A DNA stretch of 10,364 nucleotides, from the NCBI GenBank assembly GCA_955652025.1, contig CATPAO010000095.1:1-10364 (forward strand). Direction: 5' to 3'. Below, piece by piece: positions 1 through 7,300 of this stretch (position 1 is its first letter; every line of letters begins with the position of its first letter). The DNA comes from Casimicrobiaceae bacterium (GTDB taxonomy: Bacteria; Pseudomonadota; Gammaproteobacteria; Burkholderiales; Casimicrobiaceae). Both the position numbers and the translations under genes were made by a program. A model generated the notes under the pieces. It ran no database searches. It was not told the DNA's origin and saw only the letters and a program-made list of their open reading frames with translations.

Positions 1-476
1 CCGATCGCGTCCGAACCGTAGAGGCCGGAAAGTGGACCGGCCACGATCTCGATGCGCTCGATCTGATCCAGCGGAAGATTCTCGAATGCGGTCGTGCCGG
101 AGGTAGCGGAGCCGATCCGCATGCCGTCGATCAGCACGAGCGTGTGCGCGCTGTTCGCGCCGCGAATGAACACGGCGCTCGGCTGGCCGGCGCCGCCGGC
201 GCTGGCGATCTCGACGCCGCCCAAACGCTGCAGCAGCTCGGTCAGCGTCGATTGACCGCTCCCCGCAATGTCGTCCGCCGTGATGACGGTGACCGATTGC
301 AGCGTGGCGGAAAGCGGCTGCGGAATCCGCGCCGCCGTGACCACGACTTCGGGCAGGGCGACGACCGGTACCTCGGCAGCGTGTGCGGCGGCCGGCACGC
401 ATAAATTCGCGAGCGCCAACGCCGCGCAACGACCGCCCACTCGAGTCGAAACGACGAATCCACGGAACCACCGCAT
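1..476 (-). CDS. btuB: BtuB-like TonB-dependent outer-membrane receptor (N-terminal part; runs off the window)
   Basis: Probable vitamin B12 (cobalamin) receptor of the outer membrane, driven by TonB-ExbBD. Only the first 158 codons are present. Visible in order: a signal peptide (residues 1-33, ending AHA before Ala34), a TonB box (PEVVVTA, 42-48), and the plug domain from about residue 55. The plug shows TVITADDI, LLQRLGGVEI, the IRG motif (104-106), VLIDGMRIG (114-122) and GPLSGLYGSDAI (147-158). This order and spacing match E. coli BtuB as I recall it. The start ATG is at 474-476 and has a Shine-Dalgarno sequence (GGAGGG) at 484-489. A cobalamin riboswitch directly upstream supports a corrinoid substrate rather than a siderophore. 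The 22-strand barrel lies outside the window, so an intact C-terminus cannot be confirmed. The receptor family is near certain; the B12 specificity rests mainly on the riboswitch plus plug similarity. Confidence 0.93.
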   Translation of the reverse strand, partial: MRWFRGFVVSTRVGGRCAALALANLCVPAAAHAAEVPVVALPEVVVTAARIPQPLSATLQSVTVITADDIAGSGQSTLTELLQRLGGVEIASAGGAGQPSAVFIRGANSAHTLVLIDGMRIGSATSGTTAFENLPLDQIERIEIVAGPLSGLYGSDAI

Positions 477-483
477 CTGGCCG

Positions 484-489
484 CCCTCC
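484..489 (-). promoter_or_regulatory. Shine-Dalgarno sequence of the btuB-like gene, probable riboswitch target
   Basis: The minus strand reads GGAGGG with 7 bases before the ATG at 476-474. It sets the start codon. It lies 23 bases past the P1 helix of the riboswitch, where a translational expression platform would act. The wider stretch GCGGAGGGC (483-491) is complementary, with one bulge, to GCCCTCGC (638-645) inside the riboswitch. Confidence 0.7.
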
Positions 490-512
490 GCGACACTGGA
501 TCGGTACGCGTC

Positions 513-730
513 CGCAAGGCCGGTCTACGGGCTCGCGAGCCGGAAATCCAGGAGACTTCGGATCCCCGCGGGACCGGCGCCTTCCCGTGCGATGCACAGT
601 GGCGATTGCCGGCCCGAACAGAAACTCGCTTACCGTTGCGAGGGCAGCGTCGGCTTTGCCTCAATAGGACGAGGCGCACCGACTTCCCGTTTCATTCCGC
701 CAGGACGGATGTCCTCCGGAACACCTTGCG
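513..730 (-). promoter_or_regulatory. Cobalamin (adenosylcobalamin-type) riboswitch
   Basis: This RNA element binds a B12 cofactor and normally represses the downstream gene. All conserved blocks are present in order on the minus strand. The 5' arm of P1 (CGCAAGG, 724-730) pairs perfectly with the 3' arm (CCTTGCG, 513-519). The 5' core ATGAAACGGGAAGTCGGTG is at 677-695 and CCGACGCTGCCCTCGCAAC at 636-654. CACTG is at 597-601 and GGGAAGGC at 579-586. The B12 box AGCCCGTAGACCGGCC is at 518-533; it differs from the usual AGCCAGGAGACC form only at its centre. The leader ends 37 bases before the btuB-like start codon. I see no U-tract terminator between P1 and the start, so translational control (masking of the Shine-Dalgarno) is more likely than attenuation. 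The spacing of the blocks makes a chance match implausible. Confidence 0.95.
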
Positions 731-746
731 ACGAACTACGATTGCC

Positions 747-774
747 ATAATACACGGACCGCGATGCGCGTCAC
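747..774 (-). promoter_or_regulatory. Candidate sigma70 promoter for the riboswitch-btuB transcript
   Basis: A -10 candidate TATTAT lies at 747-752. A partial -35 match (GTGACG, 4 of 6 to TTGACA) lies at 769-774, with a 16-base spacer. Initiation would fall near position 740, about ten bases before the P1 helix opens at 730, as expected for a riboswitch leader. The -35 overlaps the last codon and stop of the aminotransferase gene. The -10 is good; the -35 is weak. Called by eye only. Confidence 0.5.
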
Positions 775-2015
775 GCCATCGCGCGCTCCCGCGCCTTCTT
801 GGCCGCGCTCGCATGTTGCAACGAATACGAGTGATGCGCCGCGGCCTCGGCCTCGCCCACCTTGACCGGCAGGCCGGCGTCCGACAGCACCGATCCCAGC
901 GCGGAAAGACAGAGCATCACGTTCTCGGGCTTGCACGAATAGCCCATCAATCCGAAGCGCCACACCTTTCCGGCAAGCGGGCCGAGACCGGCGCCGATCT
1001 CGAGGTTGAATTCGTCGAGCAACGTGCGCCTCACTTCGGCTTCGTTCACGCCCTCGGGGACGTACACGGCGCTCATCTGCGGCAGGCGGGCGTCCTCTTT
1101 CACCAGGAACTCGAGGCCCATCGCTTCGATGCCCGCGCGAAACGCGAGGTAGTGCCGGTGATGGCGCGCCCACGCGTGCTCGATGCCTTCCTCCCGCAGC
1201 AAGAGCAGCGCTTCGTGCAGCGCGAACAATCCGTTGATCGGCGCGGTGTGATGGTAGGTGCGTGTCGTACTGCCCCAATAGTTGAGGATCAAGCCCAAGT
1301 CGAGGAACCAGCTGTGCACTTTTTCCTTGCGCTTCTTGACGAACTCGACGACACGCTCCGAGAACGAGACCGGGGACAGGCCGGGCGTGCAGGACAGACA
1401 CTTCTGACTCGCCGAATAGACGGCGTCGATCCCCCATTCGTCGACCTTGATCGGGCTGCCGCCGAGCGACGTCACCGCATCGACGATCACCATCGCGTCA
1501 TGCGCGTGCGCAAGTGCCGTGAGCGTCTTTGCGTCCGACAGGCATCCGGTCGACGTCTCGGCCTGCACGAAGGCCACGATGCGCGCATCTCGATTCGCTC
1601 TCAGCGCACCTTCGACCTTGTCGGGGTCGACCGGCTCGCCCCAGGCATCGTCGACGACGATCGCCGCCCCGCCGCAGCGTTGCACATTTTCGATCATGCG
1701 GCCGCCGAACACGCCGTTGCGACACACGATCACCTTGTCGCCCGGCGACACCATGTTGACGAAGCAGCTCTCCATGCCGACCGAGCCGGGACCCGACATC
1801 GGAAACGTCAGCGGATTGTCGGTCCGGAACGCATAGCGCAGGAGCGTCTTCAGCTCCTCCATCATCTCGACGAACGCCGGATCGAGATAGCCGATCGCCG
1901 GCAGGCTCATCGCCGCCAGCACGCGCGGATTGATTTCGGACGGGCCCGGGCCCATCAGCGTGCGCTGCGGCGGGTGAAAGGAAGCGATCTTGCGCGGATG
2001 TTGGAATTCGGTCAT
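771..2015 (-). CDS. Class-V PLP aminotransferase, alanine/serine-glyoxylate aminotransferase type
   Basis: Cytosolic fold-type I PLP enzyme of 414 residues that moves an amino group to glyoxylate, giving glycine, with alanine or serine as likely donor. Visible landmarks: the N-terminal GPGPSEINPRVL (22-33), the cofactor-phosphate loop SGPGSVGMES (74-83), Asp179 in VDAVTSLGG that contacts the pyridine nitrogen, the Schiff-base Lys205 in SASQKCLSCTPG, the YHHTAPIN segment (254-261), and Arg353 in VWRFGLMG, the expected carboxylate-binding residue. Length is close to the family norm, with an Ala/His/Lys-rich tail after about residue 385. The ATG at 2013-2015 is the only good start; no clear Shine-Dalgarno precedes it. 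The gene sits between an intrinsic terminator and the btuB riboswitch, so it may be monocistronic. The main alternative is (S)-ureidoglycine-glyoxylate aminotransferase (PucG). As I recall PucG, its substrate residues Gln37 and Asn264 would align with Tyr43 and Tyr254 here, which favours the alanine/serine type. Confidence 0.92.
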   Translation of the reverse strand: MTEFQHPRKIASFHPPQRTLMGPGPSEINPRVLAAMSLPAIGYLDPAFVEMMEELKTLLRYAFRTDNPLTFPMSGPGSVGMESCFVNMVSPGDKVIVCRNGVFGGRMIENVQRCGGAAIVVDDAWGEPVDPDKVEGALRANRDARIVAFVQAETSTGCLSDAKTLTALAHAHDAMVIVDAVTSLGGSPIKVDEWGIDAVYSASQKCLSCTPGLSPVSFSERVVEFVKKRKEKVHSWFLDLGLILNYWGSTTRTYHHTAPINGLFALHEALLLLREEGIEHAWARHHRHYLAFRAGIEAMGLEFLVKEDARLPQMSAVYVPEGVNEAEVRRTLLDEFNLEIGAGLGPLAGKVWRFGLMGYSCKPENVMLCLSALGSVLSDAGLPVKVGEAEAAAHHSYSLQHASAAKKARERAMA

Positions 2016-2046
2016 CGCCAGGCGGCTTTTCGCCGGTTCAAGTCAG

Positions 2047-2082
2047 AAAAAATCCGCCGCGCCACGGGCGTGACGCGGCGGA
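2047..2082 (-). terminator. Rho-independent terminator after the PuuD-like gene
   Basis: On the minus strand a GC-rich stem (TCCGCCGCG pairing with CGCGGCGGA, extended inward through one G-U pair and CACG/CGTG to about 13 base pairs with a very small loop) is followed directly by six T residues (2052 to 2047). It starts 51 bases past the stop of the PuuD-like gene and matches a textbook intrinsic terminator. Its T-tract ends only 31 bases before the aminotransferase start codon. Confidence 0.9.
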
Positions 2083-2133
2083 ATCGAGTGGTGATTCGTG
2101 TAAGGTCTATCGAGTCGACGGTCGATCCGAGCG

Positions 2134-2637
2134 TCAGAAGAACGCCGTGCGGAACACGCCTCCGCTCGCGATCATGAAAAACAGCATCGGAATCGAGAGT
2201 GCGGTGTTCGACCGCGACGCCAGAAACGCGGTGCGGCGTGCGCTGGTCTTTTCCTCGTCGGTGGCGGGCACGATGCCGAGAATCTTCTTCTGGTTCGGCC
2301 AGATCAATGCCCACACGTTGATAAGCATGATCGTGCCGAGCCAGGCGCCGATTCCGATCGGCACGTAGGCCCGCACGCGGAATGCGAACGCGTCGACAAA
2401 ATGCTCGCCCAGCAGGAACGCGCCGGCGAGCCAGGTGACGACCGCGGCCCAGCGAAAGAACAGGAGCGCCCGCGGCATCACATGCTTGCTGATGCCCGCC
2501 GCGGTGCCGTCGGCGGCCGCCGCCTTCGCTGCGGCGACGTTGACGAAATTGAAGTAGTACAGGAGGCCGATCCACATCACGCCGGCGCCGATGTGCAGCC
2601 AGCGACCGAGTCCCAAATGAATGAAGTCCCAAGTCAT
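2134..2637 (-). CDS. Short PuuD-like (urate oxidase N-terminal/DUF989-type) integral membrane protein
   Basis: Inner-membrane protein of 167 residues with four probable spans: about 12-32, 57-77, 92-113 and 146-165. The sequence resembles the membrane domain of urate hydroxylase PuuD: WLHIGAGVMWIGLLYYFNFV at the first span with His15, PRALLFFRWAAVVTWLAG at the second, INVWALIWPNQKKILG after the third, and ARRTAFLASRSNT leading into SIPMLFFMIASG at the fourth. PuuD is around 400 residues or more, with about eight spans and a C-terminal cytochrome c. Here there is no CXXCH and only about half the membrane part, so urate oxidation by this protein alone is doubtful. It reads intact from start to stop and looks like a short family member rather than a broken gene. 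The ATG (2635-2637) has GGAG eight bases upstream and lies 4 bases past the micropeptide stop, so the two are probably co-translated. Function unknown; a heme-binding or redox role is only a guess from the family. Confidence 0.85.
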   Translation of the reverse strand: MTWDFIHLGLGRWLHIGAGVMWIGLLYYFNFVNVAAAKAAAADGTAAGISKHVMPRALLFFRWAAVVTWLAGAFLLGEHFVDAFAFRVRAYVPIGIGAWLGTIMLINVWALIWPNQKKILGIVPATDEEKTSARRTAFLASRSNTALSIPMLFFMIASGGVFRTAFF

Positions 2638-2641
2638 GGCG

Positions 2642-2740
2642 TCAGCTCCCCATCACCGTTTTGGCGATCCAGTACAGCACGATGGTCAGAACGAGGCCTG
2701 TTATCACCGTCCCCCAAAGCGAGTCCAGCGGATTTTTCAT
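2642..2740 (-). CDS. Single-span membrane micropeptide (32 aa)
   Basis: A 32-residue peptide starting MKNPLDSLWG, followed by one hydrophobic span (about residues 10-28, VITGLVLTIVLYWIAKTVM) and a very short polar end. The start at 2738-2740 is set by the strongest ribosome binding site in the window (GGGAGGTG, 2743-2750). The frame is open further upstream, but such a start would overlap the efflux gene and has no comparable signal. The stop lies 4 bases before the PuuD-like gene, so the two form a tight pair. Small single-span subunits accompany several membrane complexes (CydX of cytochrome bd and KdpF are known examples). A similar assembly or stabilising role here is inference. I do not recognise a named family. 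Confidence 0.8.
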   Translation of the reverse strand: MKNPLDSLWGTVITGLVLTIVLYWIAKTVMGS

Positions 2741-2742
2741 TT

Positions 2743-2750
2743 CACCTCCC
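2743..2750 (-). promoter_or_regulatory. Strong Shine-Dalgarno sequence of the micropeptide gene
   Basis: The minus strand reads GGGAGGTGAA immediately before the ATG at 2740. GGAGGTGA is an eight-base perfect complement to the 16S rRNA 3' end. It decides the start of the 32-residue gene and argues that this tiny frame is really translated. Confidence 0.8.
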
Positions 2751-2825
2751 GACAAATGAACGAAGGGCGACCGATATCCCGAGCGGCCGCCGTGGCGGAT
2801 GCGCCGTTGCCGAGACCGGCAATCC

Positions 2826-2906
2826 GGCGGCAACCCGCATTGAATCATGCATTCGATGGGAGCGCACCCTTTCGCCAGCGGGGGTATTTCGCGCGGGGTT
2901 GCCGCC
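2826..2906 (-). repeat. Inverted repeat in the 173-base gap between the efflux operon and the micropeptide unit
   Basis: The arm GGCGGCAACCCGC (2826-2838) is matched in inverted orientation by GCGGGGTTGCCGCC (2893-2906), with one extra G, across a spacer of 54 bases. The distal arm begins 8 bases past the stop of the outer-membrane channel gene. The spacer holds a shorter imperfect palindrome, GAATCATGCATTC, and a separate 6-base hairpin TTGCCG/CGGCAA sits at 2807-2822. No T-tract follows any of these, so an intrinsic terminator is not supported. A 3' stabilising structure, a Rho-dependent end, or an operator for the next unit are open options. I see no convincing sigma70 promoter for the micropeptide gene in this gap. 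Confidence 0.45.
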
Positions 2907-2913
2907 TTGATGC

Positions 2914-4332
2914 TCAGCGCGCCGTTCGAATATCGGTCGCGTTCCAACCGCCGCCCAGGGCCTTGACCAGCGCGACGCTGGCGGCCAAGCGCCGCCCGGT
3001 CAGATTGACGGCGTTCTGCTCCGCGGAAAACGCGATCGCCTGGAATGCGACGACGCTGATGTAATTGACGATGCCGGCGCGATACTGATTCGTCGTGAGC
3101 TCCACCGCCTTGCGCGCCGACTGCAGCGCGACATCTTGCGCCTGCGCCTCGCTCTCGAGAATCCTCAACGCGGCCAGGCTGTCCTCGACGTCCTGAAATC
3201 CGGTCAGCACGGTTTGGCGATAATTGGCGACGGTGGCGTCGTACGCGGCGATCGCTTCGTCGCGCTGCGCCTTGCGCAACCCGGCGTCGAACAGCGGCGT
3301 TGCCAGCGCGGCGCCGAGCGACCAGACCCGGCTCGGCAGCGAAATCCAGTTGGAGAAGCTCGAGCTCGCAAAACCGATGCTGCCGGTCAACGACACCGAC
3401 GGATAGAACGCGGCGGTGGCGACACCGACTTGCGCATTCGCGGCGGCCACGCGGCGCTCGGCCGCGGCGATGTCGGGACGGCGTTCGAGGAGCTCCGACG
3501 GCACCGCGGTGGGAATCACCGGCAGCGACGGAACGGCATCGACGGGCGGCAGCGTGTAGTCGGCCGGCGCCTTGCCGATCAACACGGCGATCGCGTGCTC
3601 GAGCTGTGCGCGCGTGACGCCGATGTCGATCGCCTGCACCTGCGCCAATTGCAACTGCGTCGCCGCCTGCACGACGTCCGAGCGGGCCGCCACACCCGAG
3701 TCGTAGCGATTCTGTGTCAGCACGAGCGACCGCGTGTAGGCCGCGACCGTTTCATCGGAAAGACGCTTCGACCGGTCGGCGACGCGCAACGCGAAATAGG
3801 CTTGCGCGAGTTGCGCCTCGAGCGAAAGTCGGGTCGCCGCGAGATCGGCCGCCGACGCTTCTGCGCTGTCCTGGCTCGCTTCCACCGTGCGGCGAATCTT
3901 GCCCCACAAGTCGAGCTCCCAATCGACGGGCACGCCGAGGCTGTAGAGCGTCGTCGTGTCCGCGCGGCCCTGACGCGCGCGCGTCGCGCCGATGTTGGCT
4001 CCGACGGTCGGATAGAGTCCTGCCCGTGCTGCCAGGACCGCCGCCTGCGATTGCCGATAGTTCGCTTCGGCGGCACGCAGACTTTGATTGGCCGACGGAA
4101 TCTGCTCTACCAGTCCGTTCAGCGTCGCATCACCGTAGATTCCCCACCACTGGCCGCGCGGCAGCAAATCCGCCGGCGCGGCGGTCTTGGCCGGCGGCAT
4201 TTCCTTGTACGCGGCCGGCGCCGGCGCGTCCGGCTTCACGTAGTCGGGGCCGACCGTGCAACCGGACACCACCAACACCGCAGCGATCGCGCCGAGACAA
4301 TGGAAAAGACGGGCCGGTCTTGTCGCGGTCAT
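2914..4332 (-). CDS. RND efflux outer-membrane channel lipoprotein (OprM/NodT family)
   Basis: Outer-membrane exit duct of the adjacent tripartite pump, 472 residues, typical length for the family. It has a lipoprotein signal peptide with lipobox VSGC (acylated Cys25) followed by [12 protein letters not shown], the standard family opening. Two outer-membrane-efflux repeats follow. The first contains WELDLWGK (138-145). The second opens with [20 protein letters not shown] near residues 281-300 and includes [22 protein letters not shown] and the family's VEDSLAALR motif. The ATG at 4330-4332 overlaps the stop of mdtC as ATGA. No good Shine-Dalgarno is visible, so translation probably depends on coupling to mdtC. 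An earlier in-frame start would lie deep inside mdtC and was rejected. An operon-encoded channel means the pump need not borrow a chromosomal TolC. Confidence 0.95.
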   Translation of the reverse strand: MTATRPARLFHCLGAIAAVLVVSGCTVGPDYVKPDAPAPAAYKEMPPAKTAAPADLLPRGQWWGIYGDATLNGLVEQIPSANQSLRAAEANYRQSQAAVLAARAGLYPTVGANIGATRARQGRADTTTLYSLGVPVDWELDLWGKIRRTVEASQDSAEASAADLAATRLSLEAQLAQAYFALRVADRSKRLSDETVAAYTRSLVLTQNRYDSGVAARSDVVQAATQLQLAQVQAIDIGVTRAQLEHAIAVLIGKAPADYTLPPVDAVPSLPVIPTAVPSELLERRPDIAAAERRVAAANAQVGVATAAFYPSVSLTGSIGFASSSFSNWISLPSRVWSLGAALATPLFDAGLRKAQRDEAIAAYDATVANYRQTVLTGFQDVEDSLAALRILESEAQAQDVALQSARKAVELTTNQYRAGIVNYISVVAFQAIAFSAEQNAVNLTGRRLAASVALVKALGGGWNATDIRTAR

Positions 4333-7300
4333 GGTTGCTGTGCCCGTGCGTCGATGGGCGCATGCGTCGACGGGCTCGCGCGCCGCCAGTGCCGCAACGC
4401 CCAAAGTCGGAACCGATCGAGGTAGAGATACACGACCGGCGTCGTGTACAGCGTGAGGAGCTGGCTCACGAGCAGTCCGCCGACGATCGAGATGCCGAGC
4501 GGCCGCCGCAACTCCGCGCCGTCGCCAGTGCCCAACGCGAGCGGCAACGCGCCGAGCATCGCGGCAAGCGTCGTCATTATGATCGGCCGGAAGCGCCGCA
4601 GGCATGCGTCGAAAATCGCTTCGCGCGGCGCGAGCTTGCGGCTACGCTCCACTTCGAGCGCGTAGTCGATCATCATGATTGCGTTCTTTTTCACGATGCC
4701 GATCAGCAGGATCACGCCGATCAACGCCATCAGGCTGAACTCGGTCTTGAACGCCAGCAGCGCCAGCAGCGCGCCGACACCCGCCGACGGCAGCGTCGAC
4801 AGGATGGTGATCGGATGCACGTAGCTTTCGTACAGGATGCCCAGCACGATGTAGACGGTGATCAACGCGGCCAGGATCAGCCACGGCTGGCTGTCGAGCG
4901 ACGCCTGAAACGCGCGCGCCGTGCCCTGAAATGTGCCGTGCACACTCGACGGCGCACCCAGTCGCGCGAGAACGTCGTTGACCGCGCGCGTCGCGTCCGA
5001 CAGCGAGACGGCCGCGGGCAGATTGAACGATATCGTCGACGCCGCGAACTGGCCTTGATGATTGACGGCAAGCGGCGTGTTCGTCGGCGCGTAGCTCGCG
5101 AACGCGGACAGCGGAACCTGCCGCCCGCCTGCAGTGGTGGCGATCCCCGCGCCGTTCGCGGCGATCGCCCCCGCACTCGCCGCGCCGGTCGACGCCGTTG
5201 AGCTCGATGAACTGGTGGCGCCGATCGCACCGGGTGTACCGCTCGCGCCGCCAACCGCCGGCGTCGCTCCAGTTCCAGCGCTGACGTAGATGTCGCGCAG
5301 CGATTCGGGGCTTTGCCAATACTGCGGCGCCGCCTCCATCACGACATGGTATTGATTGAGCGGGTTGTAGATCGTCGACACCTGCCGCTGCCCGAACCAG
5401 TCGTTCAGCGTCGAGTCGACGTTGGCCATCGTGACGCCGAGCCGCGTCGCGGTGTCGCGGTCGACGTTGAGCGTCGTCTGCGCGCCCTTGTCCTGCTGGT
5501 CGGTATTGACATCGGCGAGCTCGGGCAGATCCGACAGCGCGCGCCGGATTCGCGGCTCCCATTGCCGCAGCTCGGCCAAATCGTCGGCTTGCAACGTGAA
5601 TTGGTATTGCGCGTTCGCCTGTCGTCCGCCGATGCGGATGTCCTGCGCCAACTGCAGGAACAGGTTGGCGCCCGGCTCGTTCGCGAGCTTGGCGCGGAGC
5701 CGCGCGATCACCGCGTCCGCCGACTCGCGGCGCTCGGACAACGGCTTCAGTCCGACGAACATCGAGCCACTATTCCGCTGCCCGCCGCCGGTGAACGCCA
5801 CGACGCTTTCGACCGCCGGATCGGCGCGTACCGTGTCGACAAAGGTGGCGAGCTTCTTTTGCATCGCCTGAAACGAAATCCCCTGGTCGGCCTGAATGTT
5901 GCCGATCAGCCGACCGGTGTCCTGCTGCGGAAAGAATCCCTTCGGAATGATCACGTACAGATAGACGTTGAGCGCCACGGTCGCCGCGAGCACCAGCATA
6001 GTCAGGATGCCGTGGGAGAGCACCCAGGCGAGCGAGCGGCCGTAGCCGTTCATCACGACGGCGAGCGCGCGCTCGGACCACGCGGCGAATCGTCCGCGCC
6101 CGTATTCGGTCGCCGGCCGCAACAGGCGCGAGCGCATCATCGGCGTCGTCGTCAGCGATACGGCAAGCGAGACGAGGATCGCGGCGGCCAACGTCACCGC
6201 GAACTCGCGGAACAAACGTCCGACGATGCCGCCCATCAGCAGGATCGGAATGAAGACGGCGATCATCGACAAGCTCATCGACACTACGGTGAACCCGACC
6301 TCGCGAGCGCCCATCAGCGCCGCCTTCCGCGGCGCCACGCCTTCCTCGATGTGGCGCGATACGTTCTCCAGCACGACGATCGCGTCGTCGACGACGAAGC
6401 CGGTCGCGACCGTGAGCGCCATCAGCGACAAATTGTTGAGGCTGAAGTCCGCGAGATACATCACGCCGAACGTCCCGATCAGCGACACCGGGACCGCGAC
6501 GCTCGGAATCAGCGCGGCGCGCGCGTTGCGCAGGAACAGGAAAACGACGAGGATCACCAGCGCGACGGCGATGACGAGCGTGCGCTCGACTTCGCGCAGC
6601 GACGCGCGGATCGACGGCGTGCGATCCATCATCACCGTCATGTCGATCGCCGACGGGATCGATGCGCGCAGTTGCGGCAGCACCTCGCGGACGCGCCCGA
6701 TCGTCTCGATGATGTTCGCGCCGGGCTGGCGGTTCAGTATCAGGAGCACCGACCTCTTGCCGTCGGCGCTACCGTCGTTGCGGAGGTCCTGCACCGAATC
6801 GACGACGTCGCCGACATCGGAAAGACGTACAGCCGCGCCGTTGACATATGCGACGATCAGCGGCAGGTATTCCGCGGCGACCTTCGCCTGATCGTTGGCG
6901 CCGATCTGCCAGTGCCGGTCACCGTCCTCCAACGCGCCCTCGGGCTTGTTGGCGTTGGTCGCCTGGATCGTCGAACGCACTTGCGCCGTGCTGACGCCGT
7001 ACTTGTTGAGCACCGCCGGATTCAATTCGACGCGCACCGCCGGCAGCGAGCTGCCGCCGACGTTGACCTGCCCGATCCCCTCGACCTGCGACAACTTTTG
7101 CGCGAGCACCGTCGACGCCGCGTCGTACATCTGCCCGCGCGTCATCGTGTCGGACGTGAGTGCGATGATCATGATCGGCGCGTCGGCGGGGTTGACCTTT
7201 CGATACGTCGGATTGTTGGGCAAGCTGGAGGGCAACAGCGTGCGCGCCGCGTTGATCGCCGCCTGCACGTCGCGCGCCGCGCCGTCGATGTCGCGCGAGA

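Noticed and set aside
1..476. Possibility that the receptor is a siderophore receptor.
   Set aside because: The plug motifs follow BtuB closely and the leader is a cobalamin riboswitch with no sign of a Fur-box-like site.
606..2177. Plus-strand open frame of 523 codons opposite the aminotransferase and riboswitch.
   Set aside because: Arg/His-rich composition, covers an unrelated riboswitch and terminator, and is an antisense shadow of the aminotransferase.
2807..2822. Hairpin TTGCCG/CGGCAA as an intrinsic terminator of the efflux operon.
   Set aside because: Only six base pairs and no T-tract on either strand.
2642..2947. 101-codon version of the micropeptide gene.
   Set aside because: The extension runs through the intergenic inverted repeats into the channel gene with Arg/Gly-rich sequence and lacks a ribosome binding site; the internal ATG at 2740 has an ideal one.
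2914..4605. Extended version of the channel gene starting at 4605 rather than 4332.
   Set aside because: The extra 91 residues overlap mdtC and lie before a perfect lipoprotein signal peptide; the ATGA overlap start fits the family N-terminus.
3714..5201. Plus-strand open frame of 495 codons spanning the channel/mdtC junction.
   Set aside because: It crosses two well-supported minus-strand genes and has low-complexity Arg-rich sequence without recognisable features.
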